Below, one piece after another: positions 8,860 through 18,171 of a DNA stretch of 63,011 nucleotides. Position numbers and translations under genes: made by a program. Where the stretch lies: contig JAIMBL010000006.1 of the NCBI GenBank assembly GCA_023511615.1, positions 1 to 63,011 on the forward strand, given 5' to 3'. How positions within the stretch are numbered: position 1 is the first letter of the stretch; each line of letters begins with the position of its first letter. Origin of the DNA: Leptolyngbyaceae cyanobacterium HOT.MB2.61 (GTDB lineage: Bacteria; Cyanobacteriota; Cyanobacteriia; Leptolyngbyales; Leptolyngbyaceae). The notes under the pieces are model-generated. The model was not told the DNA's origin. It saw only the letters and a list, made by a program, of their open reading frames with translations, and did not search any database.

Positions 8860-9898
8860 ATGGCAATTCAACAATCGATCGCAAAACTCACAGGCTGCTC
8901 AGTTTTTCTGGCATTGGCTACAGGGATTGCAATGGGTGAAACGGTTAGCCTGATGGTGCTTCAGCCATTGCAGTCTCTACGAGCTGAATCCCTGGTGCTG
9001 GCAGCTCGTTCAAAGTCACTGCAAGTGCAACTGGTCAAGACTCTCTCTGGGCATGGCAACACAGTCAATGCGGTAGCAATTGCCCCCGACGGCAATACGC
9101 TCATCAGCGGCAGTAGCGATCGCAGCATTAAAATCTAGAACCTGGAAACGGGGGAGGTGCTGAATACCCTCTCCGGTGGCAAGGTCAATGCTCTGGCAGT
9201 GAGCCCCGATGGGCAAACGATTGTCCAGGCAGGGACGGATAAAACGGTCAAGCTTTGGCGATTGAACGATGGCAAATTGATTCGAACGATTGATGGCTTT
9301 ACAGGAATTGTTCGGGCCGTTGCCATCAGTCCTGATAGCAAAACCTTTGCCACAGGTTCACTGGATAAGACCATTCAACTTTGGGATATGGCCAGGGGCG
9401 AACGGTTGACGACCCTGACAGGTCACGGGGATTTTGTCACCTCTGTCACTTTTAGCCCCAACGGGCAGACTCTGGTCAGCGGGGGTGGCGGAACAGATAG
9501 AACCCTGAGAATTTGGAGCCTCGCAACGGGTCAACTGCAACAAACCATCCGGGCTCACCAGGACTGGATTCTCTCAACCGCTATCAGTCCCGATGGCCAA
9601 GTGATTGCCAGTAGCAGTGCCGATAAAACGATTCGTCTATGGGACTTCTCCACCGGAAAATTGCTCCGCACGCTGACGGGTCACCAGGATTGGGTGCGAT
9701 CGGTGGTCTTTAGCCCGGATAGCAAGATGCTTATTAGTGCCAGTAAGGATGGAACGATCAAGCTTTGGAGTCTGCCTGCTGGATACGTTGACAGGGCACA
9801 GCAAACCCATTCTGGCGATCGCCCTCAGCCCTAATGGAAAAATCCTCGCTAGTGGTAGCGAGGACCGCACGATCAAGATCTGGCAGATGGGAAAGTAG
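8860..9898 (+). pseudogene. Broken WD40-repeat protein gene
   Basis: An N-terminal hydrophobic segment (about residues 10-30) precedes at least six WD40 blades, seen as repeated (L)TGH...V..V..SPDG..L.S.S.D.TI(K/R)(I/L)W units. Two lesions break the frame. A TAG at 9136-9138 replaces the Trp expected in KIW-NLETG; the codons on both sides are in one frame, so the change looks like TGG to TAG. A frameshift near 9770-9790 drops the frame, after which the last blade (LLDTLTGHSKP...TIKIWQMGK) continues in another frame to a TAG at 9896-9898. Intact, it would be a beta-propeller scaffold protein. Two independent disruptions argue against a functional product, although suppression or sequencing error cannot be excluded. 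Confidence 0.85.
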
Positions 9899-9935
9899 CC
9901 AGTGCAGGCTGGCAGAAGTAAATACTCACAATTGA

Positions 9936-10040
9936 TATACAGCAGTCCTGAATGATTTGTGAAAGGAAAGGGCCTTATAAAAGGGATTCCTGCGGAATCC
10001 CTTTTATAATTTATTGACAATCCAGATAGGATTGCTATAC
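9936..10040. repeat. Family C palindromic element, copy 1
   Basis: Contains a perfect 16-bp stem with a TGC loop at 9975-10009 (TTATAAAAGGGATTCC and its complement). The arms begin TATACAGCAGTCCTGAATGAT and end AGATAGGATTGCTATAC, forming imperfect terminal inverted repeats. A second copy at 58591-58685 has a different stem sequence that is still perfectly paired. The element lies just after the WD40 pseudogene and could end its transcript. Confidence 0.85.
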
Positions 10041-10062
10041 AACTTCTGCTGTGAAGCATCAG

Positions 10063-10473
10063 TTACCGCAGGCTTTCAGGCCGGGGTTTGATGGGTTGCA
10101 AGTCGATGGTGAGCTGGCGTGTGACGACGTGACACTGGTCTTTGGTAACGTTGACTCCCATCATCACAAGTGTGGCGTATCCATCTCTTGAAATGGTGAC
10201 CGTATATTGACCTGGACGTTCAAAGGCTCCGCCATAAATGACCTGCCCAGTGGCAGTAACGCCGTTGAGTTCCAGGGTTTCTTGAAAAGAGCCATCTCTT
10301 ACCGTAACCGTCGCCTCGATGGGCTTGCGGGTTCTGGAATCGGAAACTGTGACAGTAATGGCAGGTTCAATGCTGGGAGTACAGGGGGTCATAGCTTGGA
10401 GCTCCGGCTGACTGGGGATGGGGGCGATCGCAGCAGCAATCAGCGACATAAGGTATTGAACGAAATTCAACAT
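10063..10473 (-). CDS. Secreted protein with carboxypeptidase-regulatory-like fold
   Basis: A 136-residue protein. The N-terminus (MLNFVQYLMSLIAAAIA) looks like a signal peptide or membrane anchor. The body is built from beta strands: ITVTVSDSRTRKPIEATVTV, then GQYTVTISRDGYATLVM, which is the pattern of carboxypeptidase-regulatory-like or transthyretin-like domains that bind or scaffold extracellular proteins. A pair of Cys (in TPCTPS and DQCHVV) could form a disulphide. It is downstream of the large secreted protease on the same strand but 287 bp away, so operon membership is uncertain. Function unknown. Confidence 0.6.
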   Translation of the reverse strand: MLNFVQYLMSLIAAAIAPIPSQPELQAMTPCTPSIEPAITVTVSDSRTRKPIEATVTVRDGSFQETLELNGVTATGQVIYGGAFERPGQYTVTISRDGYATLVMMGVNVTKDQCHVVTRQLTIDLQPIKPRPESLR

Positions 10474-10569
10474 ATTTGGTTCCCGGTTTAGTACCGGTTT
10501 TTGGAAAGTTGTCAGTTGTTAGTTTTTGGTTGCTAGTCAGGAAAGGAAGCAGAGGTAAGGGAGCAGAGA

Positions 10570-10647
10570 GCGTTTCTGAAAGCAGGATGATTTGAAACGA
10601 AGTTTCAAGCATCTAGCACATTTCTCATCCCCAGAATCCGCAATGCC
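10570..10647. repeat. Family A palindromic element, copy 2
   Basis: In reverse orientation relative to the copy at 5119. It has TTTCTGAAAGCAGGATGA, then GAAACGAAGTTTC, and ends with CAGAATCCGCAATGCC. The terminal repeats have decayed, but the internal words match the other copies. Confidence 0.7.
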
Positions 10648-10760
10648 GAACAGAGAGGTGATGGAGTGATGGAGGGGGAGATTGATAGATCAAGGAACCT
10701 CACCTATCCCCTTCTCACCCCTCACTAACAACTAACAACCATCCTACTCCCTCATTCTTC

Positions 10761-13742
10761 CTACCTGAACAGGGATGCTCCGGAGTAGAGATTGGCAAGA
10801 TCGTATTGGCGACCGAGGGCATAGGCGCGACGCACGGCAGCATCAGCGTTGACCAGACCACTACCGAAGGTATTGTCTCGACCAGCTGTGCCCAGATCCA
10901 TGGCAGTATCAACCATGACCTGCCGCAGTTGGCCGCCATCCAGATTGCCGTTGACACTCCAGACGAGGGAGGCAATCCCGGCCATGTTAGGGTTAGCGGC
11001 AGAGGTTCCACCAAAGGTACGCAGGTTGCCGAATTTATCCATGGCTGGAGAGTCGGTTGCCGCTACCATGGTCAGGTTAGAACCTCGATTGGAGTAGCTG
11101 GCCAGATCGACGGAAGAAGCGTTGGTCAAACCATTGACCGTTGCGGTTCCCGTCCGCTGCAAGGCACCAACTGACATAACGTTGCTGTGTCCGGTTTGCA
11201 GTTTAGCAACTCCGCTAACGCTGGTCAGGTAGTTGGGGTCATGCAGGTTGCCGCCAGGACCTCCGTTACCGGCTGCGATCGCAAAGAAGGCAATGTCTGA
11301 GTTATCTCGAATCAATTGCTCCAGTTGGGCCTGGGTGCCACCGCTGGTGAGCCAGCCTTCACCCTGGATGCCACCCTGGAACACAACACGCTGGTTGCGG
11401 GCACGGGCATAGGCGATCGTGTCTTGAATGGCTTGCTGCAAATTCACGCCACCGTACACATCAGTCACATACACATTGCTGTTCCAGTTAATGCCGGTCA
11501 CACCAGAACTGTTGTTTGCCGTTGATGCCATCACGCTAATGGCACTGTGTCCATGTCCATAGTTGGCATAGTTGTCATCATCGGTGGAATCGGTAATCAG
11601 GCGACCTGTGGAAATGTCAGTAATTCCGCCTGTTGCCCCCGCTGCGGTCAAAATTCCGGTATCTAAGGAAGCCAGCAGGACGTTACTGGAACCACGGGTA
11701 AAGCGCCAGGCGCTGCTGACATCAGAAACGTGCAAGTTCCACTGCTGGTTGTAGAACGTGTCATTGGGACGCACCTGCAATTCCAGCGTGGAGCCATCGC
11801 TAAAGCGGAGATTTTCGATGCCCTGGAAGTAGATCTCCCGTCCGTCGGTGAGGGAGAGGTAATCAAACGCGGTACCACCAAAAAAAGCTTGATTCCAGGT
11901 GGAATTGGTGAGTGGGTTGAAGGAAACGAGGCTGAGACCGTTGATGCTGGCAATGCTAGAGCGAGCAAGGCCCAGGTTGAGGGTATCTGTTCCACCCCGT
12001 CCTAAAAAGACCGCACCTGTGCCCGCAGCCGCTGAGTAATTCAGGGTTTCACCTGCGAAGGTACCATTGGTTCTGGTCCAGGGCACCACCTGAATGTTTT
12101 GGGTGGCGGAGATGAATTCGGTGCCGCCAGTGGTAAGGGCGACTGCCCGCAGTTGGTAGTCACCAGCTGTAATACTGGAAAAGTTGGCCAGGTTAATGAG
12201 CCCGTTGGTCAGACTGGGACCATACCACGTGCCAAGGTTGGTAACGCTGCTACCGTTGACGGCTTCTAAGCGGACACTGGCGATCGCAGCAGTTCCAGCC
12301 AGATTGTAATTGAACCGTAGCGCCCCATCCTCAAATACCCGGTAGAGAGAACCATCATTGGCCGCATCCGATACGCTAAAGCTGGCAAACTGGTTAACGG
12401 GCGTTCCCGTCAGGTTTAGGGTGTAACTGGTTGCAGCGCCACCAAACGGATAAACCCGAATAAAATAAGTGCCGTCCGCCAACCCACTCAGGTTGATGGA
12501 TTCTGAAAAACTGCCGCCCAGGGTGGAACTGGCAATCACTTCACCTATATCCACCGTGCCGTTGAAGTTGGCATCCCGGATCAGTTGCACATCCGCATCA
12601 GCACTCAAACCGCTGAGCGACAGGCTAAAGTTGCTGTCGGTACCCAGACTGAAGCGGTAATAGTCATTGGCGTCATAGAAGTAGCTGGAATTGCCACTGA
12701 CCCACCCCGAAAAACTGCGGCTGCCATTCAACGTGCCTAGGTTGTAAGCATTGCTCAGAGTATCGTTCGGCTCCGTCGCCCAACCCAATCCGCTATAAGC
12801 AGTCAGGCTGAGGTTGTAGCTGCTGCTGGTGCTGGTGCCACTCCATTGATAAACCTGAGCAAAGTAACTGCCTGCTCCTAAACCCTGGAGGTTCATCGAT
12901 TCTGCTGTACTGCCGCCATTGGCCGAGCGGATAATCTCTTCACCAATATCAACGATGCCATTGCTGTTCGCATCCCGGATGATGCGGACATCAACATCGG
13001 CACTTAAACCATTCAATGCCAGGTTGAGGTTACTGGTACCGCCTAAATTGAAGCGGTAGACATCAGTGGTGTTGGTGGTACTAATAAACCCGCTGGAATT
13101 GCTGGCAACACCCGAAGTCAGCGTTCCCAGGTTAGTTTCTGTGGGCAACAGGTTACTGGGGTAGTTGGTAGAGATGTTGAGAGTGTAGTTAGTGTTGCCA
13201 CTGTACTGATAAACGCGCACATAGTAATTCCCGGCAGCCAGGGAAGCCCGATTGATGGCTTCGTCGCTGCTGCCTCCCCGATAAGAACCAGCAATCACAT
13301 TGCCATTGCTATCCAGAAGCTGAACGTCGGCATCTGCGGTCATTCCTGTAAGGGACAGGTTGAACCGCGTCGTGGAATCAAGGTGAAACCGAAAGTAATC
13401 CTGGGTATCGCTGCTGCCGACAAAGTTAACAGCAGTGCGCAGTCCTTGCAGGGTGCCCAGGTTGTTTGCCCCAAAGGTGTAGTTGTCGGAAAAGAGGGGG
13501 TAGATCGAGATTGAATCAATCAAACCGGTGGAAATGATTGAAGTCGAGATGGCATCGCTGATTCCTTCGGGCGGAGGTGCACTGGAGCGTGAAATTTGAC
13601 GAATGTCCTGAAGAGCATCGCTGAGTCCTGGTAGCATTCCCGGTTTGAGCAGAGCCGTGGCTTTAGAGCCCAGGGAACCAGCATTAGGAGAGTGGGGATT
13701 GCAAACGTCGAAGCGATTGGTCAATTTATCGGGGGCAAACAT
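10761..13742 (-). CDS. Large subtilisin-like (S8) protease with N-terminal PPC repeats
   Basis: A 993-residue protein with an unusual order: repeat domains first, protease last. Three pre-peptidase C-terminal (PPC) type beta-sandwich units occupy roughly residues 100-190, 205-310 and 325-445. They are marked by DYFRFHL or DVYRFNL and repeats of the LNLSLxGLSADADVQLI type, with a D-x-N-x-D-G Ca-binding-like loop (DANSNGIVDIGE, DANFNGTVDIGE). A further beta region follows. The C-terminal catalytic domain has D694 (LLASLDTGI), H730 (YGHGHSAI), the oxyanion Asn in AAGNGGPGG, and S914 (GGTSAANPNMAG). No clear signal peptide is visible at the N-terminus. Length and composition suggest a secreted or cell-surface protein. 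The ATG at 13742 has AGGT in front of it. Confidence 0.9.
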   Translation of the reverse strand: MFAPDKLTNRFDVCNPHSPNAGSLGSKATALLKPGMLPGLSDALQDIRQISRSSAPPPEGISDAISTSIISTGLIDSISIYPLFSDNYTFGANNLGTLQGLRTAVNFVGSSDTQDYFRFHLDSTTRFNLSLTGMTADADVQLLDSNGNVIAGSYRGGSSDEAINRASLAAGNYYVRVYQYSGNTNYTLNISTNYPSNLLPTETNLGTLTSGVASNSSGFISTTNTTDVYRFNLGGTSNLNLALNGLSADVDVRIIRDANSNGIVDIGEEIIRSANGGSTAESMNLQGLGAGSYFAQVYQWSGTSTSSSYNLSLTAYSGLGWATEPNDTLSNAYNLGTLNGSRSFSGWVSGNSSYFYDANDYYRFSLGTDSNFSLSLSGLSADADVQLIRDANFNGTVDIGEVIASSTLGGSFSESINLSGLADGTYFIRVYPFGGAATSYTLNLTGTPVNQFASFSVSDAANDGSLYRVFEDGALRFNYNLAGTAAIASVRLEAVNGSSVTNLGTWYGPSLTNGLINLANFSSITAGDYQLRAVALTTGGTEFISATQNIQVVPWTRTNGTFAGETLNYSAAAGTGAVFLGRGGTDTLNLGLARSSIASINGLSLVSFNPLTNSTWNQAFFGGTAFDYLSLTDGREIYFQGIENLRFSDGSTLELQVRPNDTFYNQQWNLHVSDVSSAWRFTRGSSNVLLASLDTGILTAAGATGGITDISTGRLITDSTDDDNYANYGHGHSAISVMASTANNSSGVTGINWNSNVYVTDVYGGVNLQQAIQDTIAYARARNQRVVFQGGIQGEGWLTSGGTQAQLEQLIRDNSDIAFFAIAAGNGGPGGNLHDPNYLTSVSGVAKLQTGHSNVMSVGALQRTGTATVNGLTNASSVDLASYSNRGSNLTMVAATDSPAMDKFGNLRTFGGTSAANPNMAGIASLVWSVNGNLDGGQLRQVMVDTAMDLGTAGRDNTFGSGLVNADAAVRRAYALGRQYDLANLYSGASLFR

Positions 13743-13959
13743 GCTTTACCTGCCTTTTTTAGAGTCGGATGGACAAAAATGAGCACAGGGAACCGCTGGC
13801 TCTCGATCGCTCAATGGCTGGGCTTAAGAACCGTTGAGGATTTATCTGACTCGAAGGCGGGAGTTTTGCCAAGAGTTACATTTCTTTACAAAATGGATAA
13901 ATGCTTGTTTAAGTGGGCAGTCAGGGATTCCACCCCTACACCTTGTCCTCATCAAAATG

Positions 13960-14050
13960 ACACCAATTTGAAGAGCAAAGGTGAACACATGGGGGTGCAG
14001 GGGCGCAGCCCCCACACCCCCTTCATCCGTCGCAAATTCCGTTTACTAAC
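13960..14050. repeat. MITE-like element, GC-rich core copy 2
   Basis: The core at 14001-14045 is the partner of the core at 4731-4775 (40 of 45 bases identical). The left edge has ACACCAATTTG; the right edge has lost the TTGGTAT end seen in copy 1. Confidence 0.7.
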
Positions 14051-14202
14051 AGGAGCGGATTAAATTGAACACTTTCTTTCAGAGATGCCTTGCGAAAGAC
14101 TTTTACACAGTTGATGTGTTAACCCAATATCGCTCCCTATAGTAAATTCGTATGAGTACTGCTATATAAATTCCATTAACTAAAGAATTTTCTCAAAAGA
14201 AA

Positions 14203-14238
14203 AGGCTGATAGGTCAGCATTGCTTTCTCTATCAGCCT
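14203..14238 (-). terminator. Intrinsic terminator of dnaK
   Basis: Read on the minus strand, AGGCTGATAG and CTATCAGCCT form a perfect 10-bp stem with a 16-nt loop, followed by TTTTCTTTT. It lies 39 bp beyond the dnaK stop. Confidence 0.8.
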
Positions 14239-14277
14239 CTTGTAGTTTAAGGAGCGTTTGAAGGCTTTACTGCGATC

Positions 14278-16185
14278 CTATTTGGATTCAGTGAAGTCGG
14301 CGTCGATGACGTCATCATTACTGCTACCTGTAGAAGAGGGGGGTTCATCTCCAGGAGGGGGTGAGCCTGCACCATCCCCACCTCCAGCCTGCTGGTAAAT
14401 GTTGCTGCCGATGGTGTAAAGGGTTTGCTGAAGTTCAGTCATCAGGGACTTAATCCGACTAAAGTCTTCCTGGGCGATCGCATCCCGCAGGTCTTTGATC
14501 ATCCCCTCCACTTTGGTTTTGTCGGCGGCGGGCACTTTGTCTCCCAGCTCACTCATCTGTTTTTCGGCCTGGTAAGCCAGAGAGTCTGCCTGGTTCTTCA
14601 GGTCAATTCTCTCGCGCTTTTCGCGATCGGCAGCGGCGTTCATTTCAGCTTCGCGTACCATCCGCTCAACATCTTCTTTCGGCAAAGTGGAAGCACCCGT
14701 AATGCTGATGGATTGCTCCTTACCTGTGCCTTTATCCTTCGCGGTCACATTCAGGATGCCATTGGCATCAATGTCAAAGGTGACTTCGATTTGAGGCGCA
14801 CCCCGGGGAGCCGGAGGAATACCATCCAGACGGAAGGTACCCAGGCTCTTGTTGTCGTTCGCCATTTCCCGCTCACCTTGCAGGACGTGGATTTCCACGT
14901 TGCTTTGTCCATCCACTGCCGTTGAGAAGACTTCAGACTTCTTGGTCGGAATAGTGGTATTGCGAGGGATGATCTTCGTCATCACGCCACCCAGGGTTTC
15001 CACACCCAGAGAGAGAGGGGTAACATCCAGCAACAGGATATCTTTCACTTCCCCAGCCAGCACCCCGGCCTGAATCGCTGCACCCACAGCCACGACTTCA
15101 TCAGGGTTAACAGTTTGGTTGGGATCTTTCCCTAAGAGGCGCTTAACAAGTTGCTGCACTGCTGGGATACGGGTTGAACCGCCCACCAGCACCACTTCAT
15201 CGATCTGGCTCTTGTCTAGCTTGGCATCGCGCAGCGCATTTTCAACGGGGACACGGCAGCGATCAATTAGATCAGAACAAAGTTCTTCAAACTTCTGCCG
15301 GGTCAACACCATATCCAGGTGTTTGGGGCCATCTTGAGTGGCGGTGATGAAAGGCAAGTTCACTTCTGCCTGGGTGACGCTGGAAAGCTCGATCTTGGCT
15401 TTCTCGGCGGCTTCGGTCAGGCGTTGCAGAGCCTGCTTGTCCTTTCTCAGGTCAATTCCTTCGGCTTTTTTAAATTCTTCCGCCAGGTAGTCCACAATCT
15501 TCTTGTCGAAGTCGTCACCACCCAGGTGAGTGTCTCCAGAGGTGGCCAGAACTTCAAACACGCCATCGCCCACTTCCAGGACCGACACATCAAACGTACC
15601 GCCACCCAGGTCAAACACCAGAATCGTTTCGTTGCTCTTCTTGTCAAGACCGTAGGCGAGAGAAGCTGCGGTGGGTTCGTTGATAATCCGAAGCACTTCA
15701 ATGCCCGCAATCTTTCCAGCGTCTTTGGTTGCCTGACGCTGGGAGTCGTTGAAGTAGGCGGGAACGGTAATGACTGCCTGAGTGACCTGTTCACCCAGAT
15801 ACTTACTGGCATCATCCACCAGCTTCCGCAACACCTGGGCAGAAATTTCTTCGGGTGCAAATTGCTTGCCAGCGGCAGGACATTCTAGCTTTACATTGCC
15901 ATTGACATTCAAAACCTTGTAAGCGACTTCGGTTGCCTCGTGGGTGATTTCATCGTACCGACGACCAATGAATCGCTTGACGGAGTAAAAGGTATTCTCC
16001 GGGTTCATTACTGCCTGACGCTTGGCGATTTGACCCACCAGGCGATCGCCATTCTTCGCAAAGGCAACAACTGAGGGCGTGGTGCGAAAACCCTCAGCAT
16101 TGGCAATGACAGTGGGCTTGCCACCCTCCATCACCGCGACGCACGAGTTAGTTGTACCTAAGTCAATTCCGACAACTTTTGCCAT
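14278..16185 (-). CDS. dnaK: Molecular chaperone DnaK (Hsp70)
   Basis: A full-length Hsp70 of 635 residues. The ATPase domain begins with [15 protein letters not shown] (phosphate 1) and contains the conserved [25 protein letters not shown] (phosphate 2) and [11 protein letters not shown]. The substrate domain starts after the [14 protein letters not shown] linker, and the C-terminal tail is acidic and ends [12 protein letters not shown]. Hsp70 uses ATP hydrolysis to bind and release hydrophobic segments of unfolded proteins, with J proteins and GrpE. Cyanobacteria carry several DnaKs; the classical length and tail resemble the heat-inducible DnaK2 type. hspA lies upstream on the same strand with 457 bp between, so each probably has its own promoter. 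Confidence 0.96.
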   Translation of the reverse strand: MAKVVGIDLGTTNSCVAVMEGGKPTVIANAEGFRTTPSVVAFAKNGDRLVGQIAKRQAVMNPENTFYSVKRFIGRRYDEITHEATEVAYKVLNVNGNVKLECPAAGKQFAPEEISAQVLRKLVDDASKYLGEQVTQAVITVPAYFNDSQRQATKDAGKIAGIEVLRIINEPTAASLAYGLDKKSNETILVFDLGGGTFDVSVLEVGDGVFEVLATSGDTHLGGDDFDKKIVDYLAEEFKKAEGIDLRKDKQALQRLTEAAEKAKIELSSVTQAEVNLPFITATQDGPKHLDMVLTRQKFEELCSDLIDRCRVPVENALRDAKLDKSQIDEVVLVGGSTRIPAVQQLVKRLLGKDPNQTVNPDEVVAVGAAIQAGVLAGEVKDILLLDVTPLSLGVETLGGVMTKIIPRNTTIPTKKSEVFSTAVDGQSNVEIHVLQGEREMANDNKSLGTFRLDGIPPAPRGAPQIEVTFDIDANGILNVTAKDKGTGKEQSISITGASTLPKEDVERMVREAEMNAAADREKRERIDLKNQADSLAYQAEKQMSELGDKVPAADKTKVEGMIKDLRDAIAQEDFSRIKSLMTELQQTLYTIGSNIYQQAGGGDGAGSPPPGDEPPSSTGSSNDDVIDADFTESK

Positions 16186-16476
16186 TTGTGCTTTGGCTCC
16201 ATCACTACATAGGGAAAAATATAAGAGGGTGGCAATCCGCCAACGAATTATTGGATGCAGGGTTAAGGTAAATCGGGTTAGAACTCAGCCAAAAGCTAAG
16301 ACAACCCCAACACTAAGAGCAGCCCATAGAAACTGCACATAATGCGCCTACTCTCTATAGTGCGTGCGGTTGCCCAATCTGATGAAGGCGTATTTACCGT
16401 ACCTGATTGGACGGTTCGAGTTATTTGGATGTTAGTTGTTAGATGAGTAAGTAAGGGATGAGGAATGAGGAGTAAG

Positions 16477-16508
16477 GGATGGATAGGTGAAGGTTCACCT
16501 ATCCATCC
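16477..16508. repeat. Perfect 32-bp palindrome
   Basis: GGATGGATAGGTGAA and its exact complement are separated by only two bases. It is inside a purine-rich spacer between hspA and dnaK. It could be an operator, a terminator for hspA or a remnant element; a T-tract is not adjacent. Confidence 0.75.
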
Positions 16509-16552
16509 TTCCCCCCTTTCAGCATTTGAATCCCTACTCCCTACTCCCCTCC

Positions 16553-16637
16553 AACGGCATTACTAATTCCATAGATGAATTCAGAGTTGAATGAATTGAA
16601 ACTTCGTTCCAATTCATCTTGCTATTCAGCAGCACCT
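16553..16637. repeat. Family A palindromic element, copy 3
   Basis: Includes ATTGAAACTTCGTTCCAATTC and TTCAGCAGCACC. One end is decayed. It lies directly downstream of hspA. Confidence 0.65.
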
Positions 16638-16642
16638 TCCAA

Positions 16643-17200
16643 CTAATTCTGAACGACTTCTGCCCAGACATCGCCTGTTTCGGCTGGCTCAGTTGCAGTC
16701 TGGGATTGACTATTTGAACTGACTTCCAAGGCAGGTTCGGTTGCGGCACCACTTAAGTTAACTTTCACAACTTTGGGGCGATCAGCTTCAAACTTGGGCA
16801 GGGACAGGTTGAGAATGCCATCTTTGAACTCAGCTTTTACCTCGTCGTTACGGACAACAACGGGTAGTGGAATAACTCGATGGAAGCTGCCATAACGAAA
16901 TTCAGAGCGAATAACCCGGCCTTCCTTAGACTCAGTTTCGGTCTTGTACTCGCCAGAGATAGAAACGGCTTCGCGAGACACCTGAATGTCCAGGTCTTTA
17001 GCATTGATACCGGGCAATTCGGCGCGTAGAATCAATTCAGTGTCGGTGTTCTTCAGTTCGATCGCCGGTAACCAGGCATTTCTGTTGCCCTTGCTAAGGG
17101 AGGCGCTACGGGTCACGGGAACAAGTTCATCAAATAGCTGGTCCATTTGTTGGCGCAAAGTTTCCATTTCTTGCCAGGGTTGCCAGCGAATAATTGCCAT
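16643..17200 (-). CDS. hspA: Small heat-shock protein, Hsp20 family (HspA)
   Basis: A 185-residue alpha-crystallin-type chaperone. The start is the ATG at 17200, supported by a strong GGAGGT seven bases upstream; homologues begin the same way (MAIIRWQPWQEME). The alpha-crystallin domain spans about residues 45-140 with AELPGINAKDLDIQVS, VRSEFRYGSFHR-type beta strands, and GILNLSLPK, the conserved G-x-L motif. The C-terminal extension is long (about 45 residues), Ser/Thr/Glu-rich, and lacks an obvious I-x-I anchor, which is unusual. It binds unfolding proteins without ATP and, in cyanobacteria, also protects thylakoids. It is likely heat-induced; two AAACCGTAAA words lie upstream. Confidence 0.93.
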   Translation of the reverse strand: MAIIRWQPWQEMETLRQQMDQLFDELVPVTRSASLSKGNRNAWLPAIELKNTDTELILRAELPGINAKDLDIQVSREAVSISGEYKTETESKEGRVIRSEFRYGSFHRVIPLPVVVRNDEVKAEFKDGILNLSLPKFEADRPKVVKVNLSGAATEPALEVSSNSQSQTATEPAETGDVWAEVVQN

Positions 17201-17519
17201 AGGGATGACCTCCAAAAAATGGATGAAATAGTAAAGACAGAACCAGATTAAACAGGGAAAAGTGGAACTATCTAATACACAACCTGAATCTTCTAAGATC
17301 AAAGGCTTCTATCCAGATCCAGATCTATTGGCTTTGTGTTGATGTTTCTAGTGTAGAAAAGATTGAAGGATGCGACATTGAGGCAAACCGTAAACCTCTA
17401 GTTGAGGTTTCCGATAAGAAAGATGGCAACGAAATTACTTCTAATTCGGTAAACCGTAAATTTAAGGTTGGGTTTGTGCTGATTGATCACGGTAGAAAGA
17501 CTTGATTCTATTAGTTAAT
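17201..17519. other. hspA upstream region with paired motifs
   Basis: No gene seen. AAACCGTAAA occurs at 17385-17394 and 17451-17460. Between them AAACCTC-TAGTT-GAGGTTT (17392-17410) is a perfect 7-bp inverted repeat. These could be regulator sites for hspA or a terminator of the gene that ends at 17520. Confidence 0.5.
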
Positions 17520-18023
17520 CTAAGGATTGGATGAATGGGAAAGAAGTTGGCGGGTGAGGGCGATCGCTTCTTTTACCTCGTTGGCTATAAATATCTGCTT
17601 GTTTGCCAACTGTCGAAAAAATGCCTGGCTTTCCAAACTGGCATTTAACAGAATAACGGGTTTGCCTGCTTTCAGCGCCAGGGCAACTTCAGAAGCAGTG
17701 CCCGCCCCCATCCCACAGGCAATAATGACATCACTGGAAAGCACATTAATATTGTTGCGGGCACTGCCCATTCCCGTAAGGATTGGAATGTCTACAGCCT
17801 GAGAGAGGTACTGGCGATCGCTCGCTGGCAGAATACCCACAGTCAAACCATTGACACTTTTTGCGCCCCGGCTGGCGGCATCCATTACACCAGAATTGCG
17901 GCCACCGGTCAGCAAAATCCAACCAGCTGAGGCAATATGCTTGCCAAGCTGATACGCGGCCTGGATTTCTTGAACGCTTGCTCCTTCACCGGGTCCCATA
18001 ACCCCAATGATTGGTTTGCTCAT
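17520..18023 (-). CDS. LOG/SLOG-type nucleotide-binding protein (TIGR00725-like)
   Basis: A 167-residue Rossmann-like protein. Conserved pieces are GVMGPGEGAS, the LTGGRNSGVMDAASRGA loop, and GMGAGTASEVALAL, which corresponds to the PGGxGTxxE motif of LOG-type phosphoribohydrolases. Cytokinin-activating LOG enzymes and the SLOG superfamily share this fold and bind nucleotides. The canonical PGG is replaced by GMG, so nucleotide binding is likely but the reaction is uncertain. It is followed by an element-rich spacer. The preceding gene on this strand is far, so it is probably monocistronic. Confidence 0.75.
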   Translation of the reverse strand: MSKPIIGVMGPGEGASVQEIQAAYQLGKHIASAGWILLTGGRNSGVMDAASRGAKSVNGLTVGILPASDRQYLSQAVDIPILTGMGSARNNINVLSSDVIIACGMGAGTASEVALALKAGKPVILLNASLESQAFFRQLANKQIFIANEVKEAIALTRQLLSHSSNP

Positions 18024-18171
18024 GACAATCCATCAATCGATTAGGGGGCGTTACATTAACATCTCCACATATGAAAACAGTATTCTGATACACCATCATT
18101 TGCATCATCTGCACATGATAGGCTTAAGCAAATTTTCTCAGGCTTCTCACCCCTGAGGGTTGCTAATGTGA

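Larger units (their letters stand above)
13743..14277. other. Intergenic region between protease and dnaK
   Basis: No gene seen; an open frame across 13692-14063 is a by-product of a repeat. The region contains a copy of the GC-rich element (about 13960-14050), CTATAG-type words near 14135-14166, and the dnaK terminator at 14203-14238. Confidence 0.6.
16186..16642. other. dnaK promoter and repeat region
   Basis: No gene seen. It holds the dnaK upstream region, a perfect palindrome (16477-16508) and a Family A element. No CIRCE motif (TTAGCACTC-N9-GAGTGCTAA) is present, so control by HrcA through that element is not supported. Confidence 0.6.

Noticed and set aside
13692-14063. 123-codon plus-strand ORF before dnaK
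   Set aside because: Its end translates the repeat element shared with 4731-4775, so similarity to the CRR7 extension reflects the DNA repeat. No protein family.
16186-16330. CIRCE element for dnaK
   Set aside because: The sequence has no TTAGCACTC-N9-GAGTGCTAA pattern.
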